From contig CM060732.1 of the NCBI GenBank assembly GCA_030704615.1, positions 42,077,053-42,141,052 of the forward strand: DNA of 64,000 bases, read 5' to 3'. The position numbers and the translations under genes are program-made. The notes beneath the pieces are model-generated. The model was not told where the DNA came from, made no database searches, and saw only the letters and a program-made list of their open reading frames with translations. Source of the stretch: Takakia lepidozioides. Its lineage: Eukaryota > Streptophyta > Takakiopsida > Takakiales > Takakiaceae. Shown here piece by piece: positions 40,136 through 51,541 of the stretch; position 1 is the first letter of the stretch, and each line of letters begins with the position of its first letter.

Positions 40136-43100
40136 TCAAGTGCCAGAAGCCTTCCGCTTATGTCCGGCGACCGGAGGTAGCCCTGCTCTGCTTGCAGTGT
40201 AATTTGCTCTGCCAGAACCAGAACGTCTTTCAGGAAAATGCCTCAGATATATGGCTTTCATTTCAAGAAAGAACTTGATGGGCATTGGCAAGAAAGAGCT
40301 AATGTACGCAACAAACCTGACTAGGAAGGCTCTAGCTAATAGCAGGATTAGAACATATCCATAACATTCAACCGTGCTAAAAGATCTGACTGCACTGGTT
40401 ATAACACCTGGTGTTAACCTACGTTCAACCCTGAGACATCTACCCTGGGAACAATTTAAAGCTCTTCTTAGAGACACATAAGAACTTAGTTGGGAGGGCA
40501 ACATGTACCCGCAAGTGGAGCAGCTATTGTGATGCTTGCAAAAAATTGAGAGACAAACCGAGCATACAAAGCCCATGTCGATAGTCTTCTTATGGCAAAA
40601 ACACCTGCCTTCCCCATGAATAGAGTCAACATCAGCCTATCAAATCGAGAGGCATTGATAATAAAATGTCATCAATGAAAAGTAATGATAAGGCTTCAAT
40701 TGCATCTTTATCGCCACCTTGAAGAGCCAAACATATATGACATGAGATAAATGATGAGCCCCACTATATTATAAGTACAAGGAGGCAGAAGGGAGGGGTG
40801 GGTGGAGGTGAGGAGGAGTACGAAGCTCGAAAGTCTACACCAACCGGTCGTGGAAGTTGCAAAAATCGGCGTGAGTGTAGGTCTGTGGCAAACACCATCT
40901 GGGATTTTCCCACATTTGAATGAGTTCTTCGGGTCACACCAATTCTATACCGTTCCACCCTTTCCCATGGTAAGACTCATGAAGTCTTGTTCGTCATTCA
41001 ATTTACATTTCGACAAATCTAACAGAGGGGCACGTGGTTCAAGCAGATAGTTTTGTACACAAAAAGGGAAACCATGAAAGAGAAGTAAGAAAGTAAGAAG
41101 CCCAAAGGCCCAGGGCATGAATAGAACAAAACAGGAGGAGTGACACTTCTCCCCCTTCAGGAAAAGTGGCCCATAAACTTAGGCTGAACAAAGCACCAAA
41201 TTGATTGCACTAACAAAAGCATGTCAAGAGGTCATAGTGAAGCTCCACCATGTCGCCCACATAACTACAGTCAGAAAGCACCCCTGGGCTTCAAAAGAGA
41301 TTTTCCAGGCACTACCCAAAATAGCCTGCAGAATTGAGCTACACCAAAAAAGCCCTGTAATGGCTATACCGTTAGATACTCAAAAAGGCCTTCCAGTTGA
41401 GGAGGCTTCATGTAGATCCCTCCAGTAATATGTGATGCCTGCACATGGCCAACACAATACACTCTTGCGTAACTTCAGCCATGGACCCTGATCGTTATTG
41501 TCATCCACCAGCATGAGGAAAGCAACAGGAGTACATTTTTCCTAAGGAAGAATTTAAGTTAGAGATGTTACCTGAACTCAAATGTAATAGAATTCTCGAT
41601 TCAGAGCGGTAGAACTTGTCATTTTCAATGAGTAAGAAGATACCAATGGAGAACTTGAAGAAGCTGGAACCGTGTGCAAAGAAAGGGTATGTACCTGCTG
41701 CAGAAAAGCCGCGTGCTGACTTCCAACAACACAAGCATCTATCGGAACCTGGCAGCAACGCAAGGGTAAGTGTGGCTGCAAAGTGGGCCATTTTCAAGAA
41801 GTCTGATGCCGACCTTTTTCCCAAGGCTCAGAATTTAAGCAATGGGGTAAGCTGAAGCCCCTACCAGCAGCCTGGTCAAGCAACCTCCAGCCCAATGGTT
41901 CACTACAATATCTGCTGGAAACTGCTACAAAACACAGCCTAGAGGCACATGCCCCAACATGGACTGATTTGGGTTGCTGGAGTTATAACAGTCTGGTCTT
42001 TAAGAAAGCACCAGTTCCAAACGGGGGCTACAAACATATCAATTATATGACAAAACAGAGGTACACGTTACCAAGCAACGTTGTGCCGAGAAGATGGAGT
42101 TCATGACTGCAATGTATCTGCCATCATCACCACGAGGAAGATGTCAGGATCCAAAACATTCGGTTCCTGTAAAAACCAAGGTTCTGCCAGTCCAATTTGC
42201 ACTCCCTATGGTATAGTGGGCACTATCAATCATAATAGTGTAAGTGGCTGATTGCCATTCTGCAACGGGGTTTGGTGTGGTGGTGGACACTGATAATTCA
42301 TCACGCGTGAAGTTCAAATGTCCTGGCTGATAAAAACTCTAGGGTGGTTTCTATCACCTGGGTCAAGTGGACCTACTATTGAGGTCCATGACTAATACCC
42401 AAGATCACCGGGAAAAAAGCTATGGACCCTCACCTTGGTCTTCCCATGGTCATTAGAGTCATGCCAGTCCAAGCTGACCAAATTCCCCTTACCCTTTGCA
42501 GCACTCCCCAAGCACACTCTACTCATCTTTTGAGGGCACTCTTGATCAGACTTGAAATGTGAAAATTTGGAAGAGAAAAAAAGAAAAAAAGCTGCAACCT
42601 ACTTACTGTTGAGGAGCATCGGGTGAACCTTGCAGACACAGTATCTGTGAGGCAAGCATCTCGTTAGGAAGCCCACCATGTCATGTTCACCATCTCTGCC
42701 ATCTCACCAGTCAAAAACTTCAAGACTAGTCCCTGCGGATGGTTTGGAAGTTGGTTGGAGAGGCAAGGTCTTCACATAATCTGATTTACCACTGTTCTCC
42801 CTGAGCGGGTAATTTTTCTCCCACGAATGAAAAGGATAAACATCTGTGGCACTTTCTTGTTACTCAGGACTCTTTGACAAACTACAGTGCTAATCAATCA
42901 TGATATCACAAGCAATTTCAGAACAAGCACGCTTAAGGTGCTCACCAAAATAAGGCCTCAAGCTAGTATCTATGTCTACCTCCTTGTCAAGATCCTGAGG
43001 TCCAAAGAACCCAACCAGTGATAACCTCACATATCTAAGTTTTCGTGAATGGCAAGAGGCAACTCACCCGAGGTTGTGGGTGGGGAGGAACCCCTCTCAA

Positions 43101-45816
43101 AACTCTCTGAATGTCTGTGGAAGGGAGGATGTTAAAGCAATCTATCAATGTAGGTGCATGATGAACAACATTCAACAGGTGAACAGGGGACACATTGCAA
43201 GGGAATAAAAGGCGCTCCCCAACATCCAGTAGCAACTTATGATGAGTACATCACGGCCTATCAGCTCGTGACAACTTCAAGAGACTAATATAACTGAATT
43301 GCCCCCAAGTCAAAGGAGTGCATAGTACACAATTTTGTACAAAGCTCATGGGCCACAGTACTAGCCCCTGCCTGCCACCTGTCAACATCAAAATAACCAC
43401 AAAAACACTCATACCGCTGTTGAGCTCTTTCATTTGCTTCGGAAATCCCTTCATCCCTTTTCAAAAGGATTAGAGATCCCCAAGCCCAAACTTCCATACT
43501 GCCCCACGTTTCCTGCCCTGTGTTTTTCCCCTCTCTTCTCCAATGGTCATCCTTTACCCAGTCAAAATACCAAAGCGATTGGCCCATCGGATACAGCACA
43601 ATGCCATTGAAAGTGATCCAGTTAGCTGCGAAAGGCAACTTTCTGCAGGTAGCATAGTTGCCTCAGCAGCTGCTTCCTCCTTTGCAACAAACTCCGCATG
43701 TGGGATTATCTGACTTGATCGCGACTCATGCTGGTTCCTGTCCCTCCCTTTGAATGCCTCGCTCCCATTTGAAGCACCTTCAGTAGCTGAGGAGTCATAC
43801 ACAAAAGAACTGAAAACACCATCATCAGTCAAAAAAAACGTAAGACAATGCTCTTTTTAACTAGCGGTGAGCCAGCAGAGATAAGCATGAGCCTTATAAG
43901 AACCCTTCCACGAAGAACACTTCAAGCAGATAAGAGCCAAACTGATTTAGTGATTCCAAATGCAGCTACTTTTTCAAAACCCAGACCATGATGACTTTCT
44001 TTAATCTCCAAAACTCCAGTTCAGCATTCGAAAGGAAAATGCGCTCATCTCTTTGATCCAGATACAATCTAACAGTGCACACAGAGCTAAACATATGGTA
44101 GGAATGCTTAACAATCCAACAGTACGATCACAAGAAAATTTCTACACAATAAGGCCGAACCTTCTGCCAATGATCCTTTGAAGTAGGTCTCACAAACCTG
44201 CAGTAAATATGAGAAGGACCCTGCTGCTGCGATTCGTATGTACATCTATCTCTGTTTTCCACAATGGTTTGGAGGTGAAGTTTTTGGGGGAAATGACAAA
44301 CATTAGAGGGGGAAGGGCATAGACATACCATGCCCTTGCCCCAGTGGCAATGATGACAAGCCGGTTCAGGTGATTGAGGAGCAGGACACAGTTGATGAAC
44401 ATCAGCACATGACACATGAAAAAAAACACCAAGCTCTTTCAGACAGAGCCCGGCAGCCATGGCTGATGATGGACGGAGGAAGAACATTTTCTAGATCATA
44501 CTAGTCAAATTGTAGTGTGTGCAGGAGCCAAGCAGCTGACGGTAGTAGTGGTGAATATTTAACATGGGCAGATAGAAATGTACTCATAAGATGTTGTAGC
44601 CTTGTAGCCATAGAACCCACGTCCAGTTTGTGTGGAACAAAAGGCAACAGCTTACTACTATGTGAGGGGCTCACTCCAGTAGTGAGACTTACCTTGATAG
44701 AGACAACTAGTTTGGGGTTTCCAGATATCCTCTAGAAAGCCCTTCGACACAAGCATCAACTTGCTGTGTATGAGCTGAAATTAGACCCAACAGGGCCAGG
44801 CGCCTCAAGCCTCAAGGTTTTGAAAGTTGGTGACTAGAGGTGCAGGGACAATGTTCTTGATGGTCCTGAAGAGGTCACTCTCTGGTGAAAATATCCTGGA
44901 TCAGTATCAGAAGTGCATATTGTCTTCAGGCTGCGCTGCACATCGGGCAATTACAATCTCCTAATTCCTCTCTGCATCTGTTTTTTGTTCAAAGGTTCCC
45001 ACCCTGAGTTTAAATGACAGTCTTGGGCCGAGGGTGGGTAGGCCATTGAGATCATCCTTAAGGTCCTCACCCATGTCACAGACTGGAAACAAGTTCAGGA
45101 AAGTTTTATGTCTAACTTCATCTGACAGTCTTTGGGCAGACATGGCTTTGGACACAATCACCTCCAAGTTGCTTCAGCCAGTAGGGTCAATTCTTCTGGA
45201 CTAATATGCAGATATATGAAAATCTCTTCTACCCTTTCCTGCCAAGACTTTAGCCTGGCCGGTCTTACTTCCAAGAAATAGCTTCGATTATCTTAGTGTA
45301 TCTGGGATTAGGCATGAGATTCAACTGAATCCACCATCTGACCTTGAATTCATGGCGTCGAGAGCTTAAGGGCGGTATGCCAAACTCACCCCGAGCAGCA
45401 ACATTAGCTGTTCTAGAAGAAGCCGACATGCTTTCTGTGAGCACTGCGACCTGATTGGATTCTAGAGAGTTCACATGGTTGGAATTGTCGACCCACACAG
45501 CAGATGCGTACTCCAATCGGCCTCTTAACGTTGCATGGGTAGATAGAATCAAACAGATTAGGCAGGCATCCCAAAAGCTCATAATAGTTGCAATGATACA
45601 GGCAAACTATCGACGTAGCAATCATATCAAGGTGATCAGAGACTAAAGTCATCTCACATGCTGGAAAAATAGCTCGAACGTCAAGCCGGTGGTCCCGCTT
45701 GCTCGATCACCAGCGCTGGATTTCCCTCCCCAAAAGTACGGATTGGCTTCAAGCAGTACAACCACCAGACTAAACTCGTCTGTTCCCACAATACACCGAA
45801 CGATTAGTGCGACCAT
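40136..45816 (-). CDS. TFB4: TFIIH core subunit TFB4/GTF2H3 (p34), multi-exon, possibly damaged
   Basis: TFIIH opens promoter DNA and acts in nucleotide excision repair; TFB4 is its vWA-type scaffold subunit. Minus-strand exons: DEFSLVVVLLEANPYFWG (45816 to ~45661); VLMFINCVLLLNHLNRLVII (to ~44338); CTYESQQQGPSHIYC (to 44198); 43809-43595 (TGSLSMALC); 43114-43068 (YIQRVLRGVPPHPQPR); 42117-42072 (YIAVMNSIFSAQRCL); 41748-41695 (VPIDACVVGSQHAAFLQQ); 41438-41370 (ASHITGGIYMKPP); 40898-40822 (MVFATDLHSRRFLQLPRPVG); 40604-40509 (CFCHKKTIDMGFVCSVC, the zinc finger); 40208-40136 (ending KRKASGT). Most junctions keep phase with GT-AG sites. The exon for LCLQGS was not placed securely. A LINE lies between the first two exons. 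No canonical donor fits the end of the second. Confidence 0.88.
44577..45650 (-). mobile_element. 5'-truncated LINE, copy 1, inside TFB4
   Basis: On the minus strand it shares with copy 2 (47.6-48.9 kb) the segments EYASAVWVDNSNHVNSLES, SSRTANVAARGEFGIPPLSS, RRHEFKVRWW and the 3' end ATCTTATGAGTACATT. The reverse-transcriptase body is missing and the frames are broken. It lies between the first and second recognisable TFB4 exons, in the same orientation. CATGTG occurs at both flanking exon edges and could be a short target duplication. Confidence 0.7.
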
Positions 45817-45988
45817 GACGACACAGTAAACCTACTGAATAGGATGTGTGAGCGTTGATTTGGCGGAAGATACCACGACCACTATTCCAAGTCTATCGTA
45901 CACAAATGTGAAACAGATGACTAAATGCACCCAGAGAGAGAGAATGCCCTCGTAAGACGACTGCCGTAGCCTTGTGGCCATGAGAGAA

Positions 45989-46008
45989 TGTGTGTGTGTG
46001 TGTGTGTG
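45989..46008 (+). repeat. (TG)10 microsatellite
   Basis: Ten uninterrupted TG units, 173 bp upstream of the TFB4 start codon on the opposite sense. Confidence 0.9.
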
Positions 46009-46009
46009 G

Positions 46010-46550
46010 TTTCATTGGAGCTCTTGGCATTCATTCCCCGACTCCATGAGCCCTCCGAAAGGAAATCTTTATGTAAACCTACGAGAACTTGTTCAAGGAT
46101 GCAACAGGAAACCAGGGGAATCCAAGTATCCGATCAGCAGAATGAGGGCCAGAACGTCAGAAAAGTATTCAAAATCAAGTGAGAAGGGATACACCTACCC
46201 GATGGGAGGGTGGACCAGTGTGATGACATCGTGGCCCCTTCGTAAGAATCCACAAAGCCCTGCTATGTCAGATCCGCCATAGCCCTCTCCAGGGGTTTTC
46301 CGACACCTCCGACGCAACCCCTGATGCGGCGTTGCACATGTGGCCCAAGTAGTAAAATCACACTATTACATCTGTCCACCGTTTAGGGTTTAAGGTTTAG
46401 GGTTGTGTCACATCCGACCTTCTCTCTCTTCTCTTCAGTTGAATTGCATTTTCGAGCACCGCATGTATGTTATGAAGTTTCTCTCCTGGCTCTCGAGTCT
46501 GAAAAACTCTAAACCCTGAACTTAGAACTGCACCGAGGTGAAACACCTAA
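46010..46550. other. Stretch upstream of TFB4, no supported gene
   Basis: It includes a short TTTAGGGTTTAAGGTTTAGGG run at about 46382-46405. Short frames have no domains. It may hold part of the TFB4 promoter. Confidence 0.4.
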
Positions 46551-46553
46551 TAC

Positions 46554-47031
46554 AAGAGAGTTTTTCCTAAGCATGGATTCTAGGGAGTGCTGTACCACCA
46601 ACTGGGAATTTAGGCTGTGAGGGAAAAAAAGGGAACGGAAGAGCATACTAGGCTGTACACTGGATGTCTGTGGCCACGGTAAAGGGTAACTGCGGGGAAA
46701 CGTCCCCGTGACCCTAGCAAACAAGCTACTGAAGCAACTAAGAGAGTGATGGGCAAGCCCACTGCTAAGGATTTCATAGGTTTTCAATTGCATGGAGTTT
46801 TTCCTTAAGCATGGATTCTAGTGGAGTGCTGCTACCAACTGGGAATTTAGGGCTTGTGAGCAGGGAACGGAAGATGCATAGGCTGTACACTGGATGTCTG
46901 TGGCCACGGTAAAGGGTAACTGCGGGGAAACGTCCCCGTGACCCTAGTCAAAACATCTACTGAGGCAACTAAGAGAGTGATGGGCAAGCCCACTGCTAAT
47001 GATTTCATAGGTTTTTCAAATTGCATGGAAA
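46554..47031 (+). repeat. About 240-bp tandem duplication ahead of the transglycosylase fragment
   Basis: The segment from TTTTTCCTAAGCATGGATTC to ATTTCATAGG occurs twice in a row (46559-46797 and 46798-47031) with small indels and substitutions. Both copies keep GGGTAACTGCGGGGAAACGT and TGATGGGCAAGCCCACTGC. Confidence 0.85.
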
Positions 47032-47245
47032 CATCGCAGGAAAAATGTAAGGGGCTTACAGGTGATGAGCTGCAGGATTGGGGTGTCAAGATAGTTCTGG
47101 TAAACACGTATCATTTGGCACTGTGCCCTCGCGCTGACATGTTGATTGTATGGGGGGCTTGATGATTTCATGAAGTGGTCTCACTAACTCTGCTGGTGGC
47201 TTTCAAATGATCTCTTCTTACTCGCCTTCGGATTCTCTCCTAGAG
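46938..47245 (+). pseudogene. tRNA-guanine (queuine) transglycosylase fragment
   Basis: KCKGLTGDELQDWGVKIVLV followed by NTYHLALCPRAD matches the conserved VKGLTPDQL..G..IILGNTYHL region of tRNA-guanine transglycosylases, which exchange guanine for queuine at the wobble position of certain tRNAs. After a frame change near 47150 the segment reads GLDDFMKW, then, after further breaks, AGGFQMISS, matching the DSGGFQM substrate motif with Asp replaced by Ala. Only about 100 of roughly 400 residues are present, with two or more frame changes. The sequence before GLTGDEL lies inside the duplicated segment. It is a decayed gene piece rather than a working enzyme. Confidence 0.7.
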
Positions 47246-47605
47246 ATTTTCTTTCCTTTGTGCTTTTTCCATCTTTATGCGATGTTCTTTCTTCTGACAT
47301 GTCCACTTTTCTCTTATGACATGTCCCTGGTCAATGAAGGGTCCCTGGATGCTTATGCTTTGCCATGTAGTTCTTTAAGTGATTGTGTTTTAATCAGGAG
47401 TTGATCACCTTTGGATGTTGGGATGGTGGAATTGCCTAATGAGATGCATTTGCTTTTGACAATTACGTCACAAGTTTGCATGATCAAAGGCCTAGGGGAG
47501 TGACATTGGCTGCTATTTCTCCTGTGTTTGCTCTGTGTAGATTTGGTCTCACTTTGGTGTAACCCATGGACAGACCTTGTCTTGACACACACAGCACAAA
47601 AAGAA

Positions 47606-48900
47606 TGTACTCATAAGATATTGTTTGCCGTAGCCTTGTGGCCATTGATCCCACCCCGACTCTGAGCGGAACACCAAGGGACAGAACGTACCTCCGACAG
47701 GGGCTGACATCGGTAGTAAGACTTACCTTGAAATAAACAATTGATCCAGGTTTTCCAGACATCCTCTAGAAATCCCTTCACACAAGCATCAATCTGCTGT
47801 GTGTGGTTTGCCCAATAACCAGGCCCCAAAAGGGCCTGGGCTTTTGGCTCAGGCTTGAGACTTTCCAAGTCGGTAAACAGAGGTACAGGCACAATTCCCT
47901 TGATAGATTTGAGGAGAGCGTCTCTCTGGTGAGAGAACCCCGGACAGTGAATCAGAAAATGAATATCGTCTTCAGGTTGCCCACTCAACGGGCAATTGCA
48001 CTCTCCCTTTCCTCTCTGCTTCTGTTTGCTGTTCAAAGGTAGGCTTCCCGCCCTGACTTTAAATTTCAGTCTAGTGCCGAGAGTGGGTAGACCTTTGAGG
48101 TCATCCATGATGTCCTCCCCCATGTACAGACTGGAAACAAGTTCAGGGAGGTTTTCTGCCTAACTTCATTTTCATCAGACAATTTCCTGGCAACAGACAT
48201 GGCTTTGTTTACTACAGCCTCTAAGTCAGATTATCCAGCAGGGTCAAGACTTGCGGATTAAGATTCAGATCCTTGAGAATCTCTTCTACTCTCTTCTGCC
48301 AGGACTTCGCCTGTTTGACAGGGCGGTCCTGTTTCCAAGATATAGAGTCAATTAACTTAGGATTACTGTTGTTGGACATATGTTGCAGCTGACCCCACCA
48401 TCTGACCTTGAATTCATCTCGTCGGGAGCTTAAGGAAGGGATGCCAAATTCACCCCGAACAGCCACATTGGCTGTTTTGGAGCATGCTGACATGCACTCC
48501 TTAAGCACCCCACTTGAATGGATCCTAGAGACTTAGCCTGGTTGGAGTTATCAACCCATATTGCAGATGCGTACTCCAAGGCAGGTCTAATAACGTGACA
48601 AAGCATGGTTTTCTTGACCTCAGAGTTGATCCCTCTGCAGTGGAAAAAATTAGTGAGACCCAGTGCTTTACGTTGCTAGTTTGAACAACTTTCTGAATAT
48701 GTGCATCCCAGTCACAGATGGAGGAAAACTCATCGCCCAGGTATGTGTAGGAAGGGAGGACCGGAATCTCCTGGCTACCCCACTGCCACTTGGGATCACT
48801 TCCTCCCTCTCCTCTGTCGTTCAATGCCACCACTGCACATTTACTGACGTAAGCCTCTAGCCTTCGAAGTCATCGGCAAACAAAAGGGCTGGTATGGTGG
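47606..48900 (-). mobile_element. LINE (non-LTR retrotransposon) 3' part, copy 2
   Basis: Minus strand, from upstream down: a worn ADDFE-like box (near 48870), KCAVVALND, LPSYTYLGDEFSS and WDAHIQKVVQTSN of the reverse-transcriptase thumb, WSTHLQYGL and the spacer SACSKTANVAVRGEFGIPSL. A C-terminal Cys/His cluster follows, ECNCPLSGQPEDDIHFLIHC (about 47990). The 3' end is ATCTTATGAGTACATTC at 47606. Several frame changes and stops occur. The thumb plus terminal Cys-His motif is usual for non-LTR elements. Upstream RT and endonuclease are missing. Confidence 0.75.
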
Positions 48901-50228
48901 CATCACCCACCCTAAACCAAATTCCTCACAGCACAAAAAGAGTGAGAGGGAGAGGGTAGGAGCAATGATGGGGAGATCCAGCAGGGAGGAAAGAAACAAA
49001 GAAAGAAGAAAGAAACTGTTCTGTCTCGCGGGAGCCCCACAAAAAAGAATGGAAGCATAGAGTAAGTTTGGCTTGATGAAATGGATTCACAGAACCAAAG
49101 AACGACGCAAATGAGCTGTGAAGGCTGAGTGCATCTTGCAGGTAGATTGCAAGGCACGTTGGATGTTCATAGATAAAGGCCAATGTGGAGGCCAATGTGG
49201 AGCGAAGGAGGGACTCGCTGATAGATAGACGCCCTTGTTATGTGCTGTGTTGACAAATTCACTTACCTCCCCACTAGTGATAAATGCCCTACTCACTGTT
49301 ACTCCAGAGGTAGTCTAGAACAGGGATAGTGCATTCTATGTGGGGGTCATACTGATACTGGCTGCCTGAAATGAAATGAAATGGTACTTTATTACGTCCG
49401 CGGAAAGCTCAAAGAGCTTATGCGACAAAATGGAAAAATCCAAGAGAGAGGAAACAAAAAGCAAAGGAAAGAAAGCATCCCGCACTGTGGTACATTATGA
49501 GATTTATACCTGTTCCAGTTTGGTAGGGGGGATAGATATTACATCCAAAGTGAGCTTCTATGTAAGATTGCATTGGTTGAGTGTGGTCAGGTATGCTATA
49601 GGATGCTGGGTTGGAGTGAAGAGAAAGGATGCATTTTGGAGGTTTGTTGCACAGCCTACCAAAGGGCTTCCTGAGGACAAACCTTAGTATATCATAAGTC
49701 TGTGATGCAAATTCTGAAAGGTAAAGAAGATTGTTGGGCCTGACATTGTTGACGGCCTGGTTGATGGCTGTTGGGTATGCAGGGTATACAGTTTCCACTT
49801 GACATCATAGTTTGTGGAGCTTCTGGGGGCAGATATGTATAACTCCGTGAATCCGACCCAGATTTCTGGCATTCCAGGGTTATTTTCTTTCCTATACATG
49901 GTAGACAGCAGTGATTGATAGTGAGCAGTATTACAGGGCTGTGGGCCTAATGTGAGCTGAAAAGCAATTATCCATCACTCAGTGGTGCGAAAGATGATAC
50001 AGCAAACTTAGGTCTCCAGAAGCTTTTGCAAAGCGAGTGTGCTGCCCATTGGGACAACCGCTCATGACTTAGATAAACCCCAAACTCATGAATTGGACAA
50101 CGACTAACCCTATTATCAGGTGAGCTTACGCCATAGCATGACATCGATTAAAAATCAGACACCAGCTACGGAGAAGCCCTCCTCAGGACTGTCTGCTCTC
50201 CCTAGGTGAGAACATATGCCGACAAAAT
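48901..50228. other. 1.3 kb with no supported gene
   Basis: Short frames on both strands (for example 49376-49687 plus, 49418-49798 minus) overlap and have no domain or convincing splice sites. Confidence 0.4.
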
Positions 50229-50860
50229 TTAGGTTTGTGCATGGCAGTAGTCAGCAGGGGGTTTTACGCTGGCGGGCTGCTTCATTCCACTCGAAACAAG
50301 TGAAGCATAAGCCGGATCATCAGGGGGCTTGCAACCCAAATTTGGGTCGCACCTCTTCTTTCGGATGGAAATATCCTCCTGGATTTTGACTTTATTGACA
50401 TGCTGCAAAAGCCAAACTTGTTGCTCGGACCGAGCTTTCTCGTGACACTTGCTTGAGTGCGAGTGGAAGACTCTCCGGGAAATTATGGGCCATTGCTCGG
50501 AGCCCAATTTCTCGACATGCGGGCATATCACGTGTGGATATGCCTTGCCCCACTGCGGTCGCAGATGGCACGCTCCGACGACGAAACCGAGGGTGTGGGG
50601 ATCCCGCCCTCTGCACGGCGTTGCAGTGGCAGGGGGTACCCGGGTTGGTAGGGCCGACCCGAGCTTCAGAGGGTTGGCCAATTGTATAAGCCCTGAGGAA
50701 CAAGAAGGCATGGATTCAATCACAATAATGTTCCCAGGTTGATTGAACACATTGGGATCTGGTCCACGAAACGCCCCGTTGTTTCCCAAAACAAAAAAGG
50801 TGCCAGAAAATGTAGTGTTTGAACCAGCGTTTTTATTTGCGCGAAATTTCGCCACTTTTC
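50229..50860 (-). pseudogene. Possible hAT N-terminal (BED-like) remnant
   Basis: A 208-codon minus-strand frame includes WGKAYPHVICPHVEKLGSEQ and a following H/C pair (HSHSSKC), resembling the BED zinc finger that starts many hAT transposases, although the second Cys of the first pair is Val. The C-terminal part (KKRCDPNLGCKPPDDPAYAS) is the usual linker type. No catalytic domain follows. The call is tentative. Confidence 0.35.
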
Positions 50861-51541
50861 GATCCAGAAATTGGCCTCACGAAATTTACAAAGGAATTAT
50901 GGGTTAAAATATGGCATTGTTTCGCATTACTGCCCTCCCTAATGCCATCATGTCGTTGCAATGAGGACGTCGTCTAGACAACTGTCGCACATGGAAAGAG
51001 CCACATGCCATTTGGGTTCATTAGATCCAAATGATCTTGCCTATCGATTTCTAGAAACCTACCACCCTGCCAGCGCAAGGAGCAAAGCCTTGGGTTCAAG
51101 GTCTTGCCGCTTTCGCCAAAGGGTCAAGCTATGGAGGGAACTCTCATTTAGGTTTCGCTTACCCGCCTAGTATCCGTGTCATGCACCTCCATTTAAGTAG
51201 ACTTGCACAGCCTCTTGTAGTGGCACATGAGTCTTTGAGCAGACTTGCTGATCTTGGACAAGATTAGTGATATTTGTCAATGGATTGTATCCATGTGACA
51301 GAGTTGTGCTAGGCTTTGCAATATGCAGTGTCGTTGTTACTTAGAAAAAATTACCTCCCTTGTCGCTCCCACAAACCGAACACTACATGAGTTGAGTTCG
51401 CATAAAACTCATCAAACATTCTTGACAGTAGCCACCGGTTCGAGATCGCATGCCAGAGAGTCCAATTGATCTTCCTAATAGGCTAGCCAGGAGCCAACGT
51501 GGCTCAAGTTCTTAAATGAAAAAAAAAACGCTGGTTTGAAC
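50817..51541. mobile_element. Small non-autonomous element with ~18-bp inverted ends
   Basis: The left end GTTTGAACCAGCGTTTTT at 50817 is mirrored at 51521-51541 (AAAAAACGCTGGTTTGAAC), with one transposed GA. The interior is non-coding and includes GCGCGAAATTTCGCC near the left end. Target duplications were not evident. The left edge overlaps the hAT remnant frame. Confidence 0.5.

Noticed and set aside
42511-42535. Missing TFB4 exon reading VCLGSAAK
   Set aside because: It resembles the LCLQGS segment, but neither the acceptor nor the phase to the next exon fits, so it was not included in the gene model.
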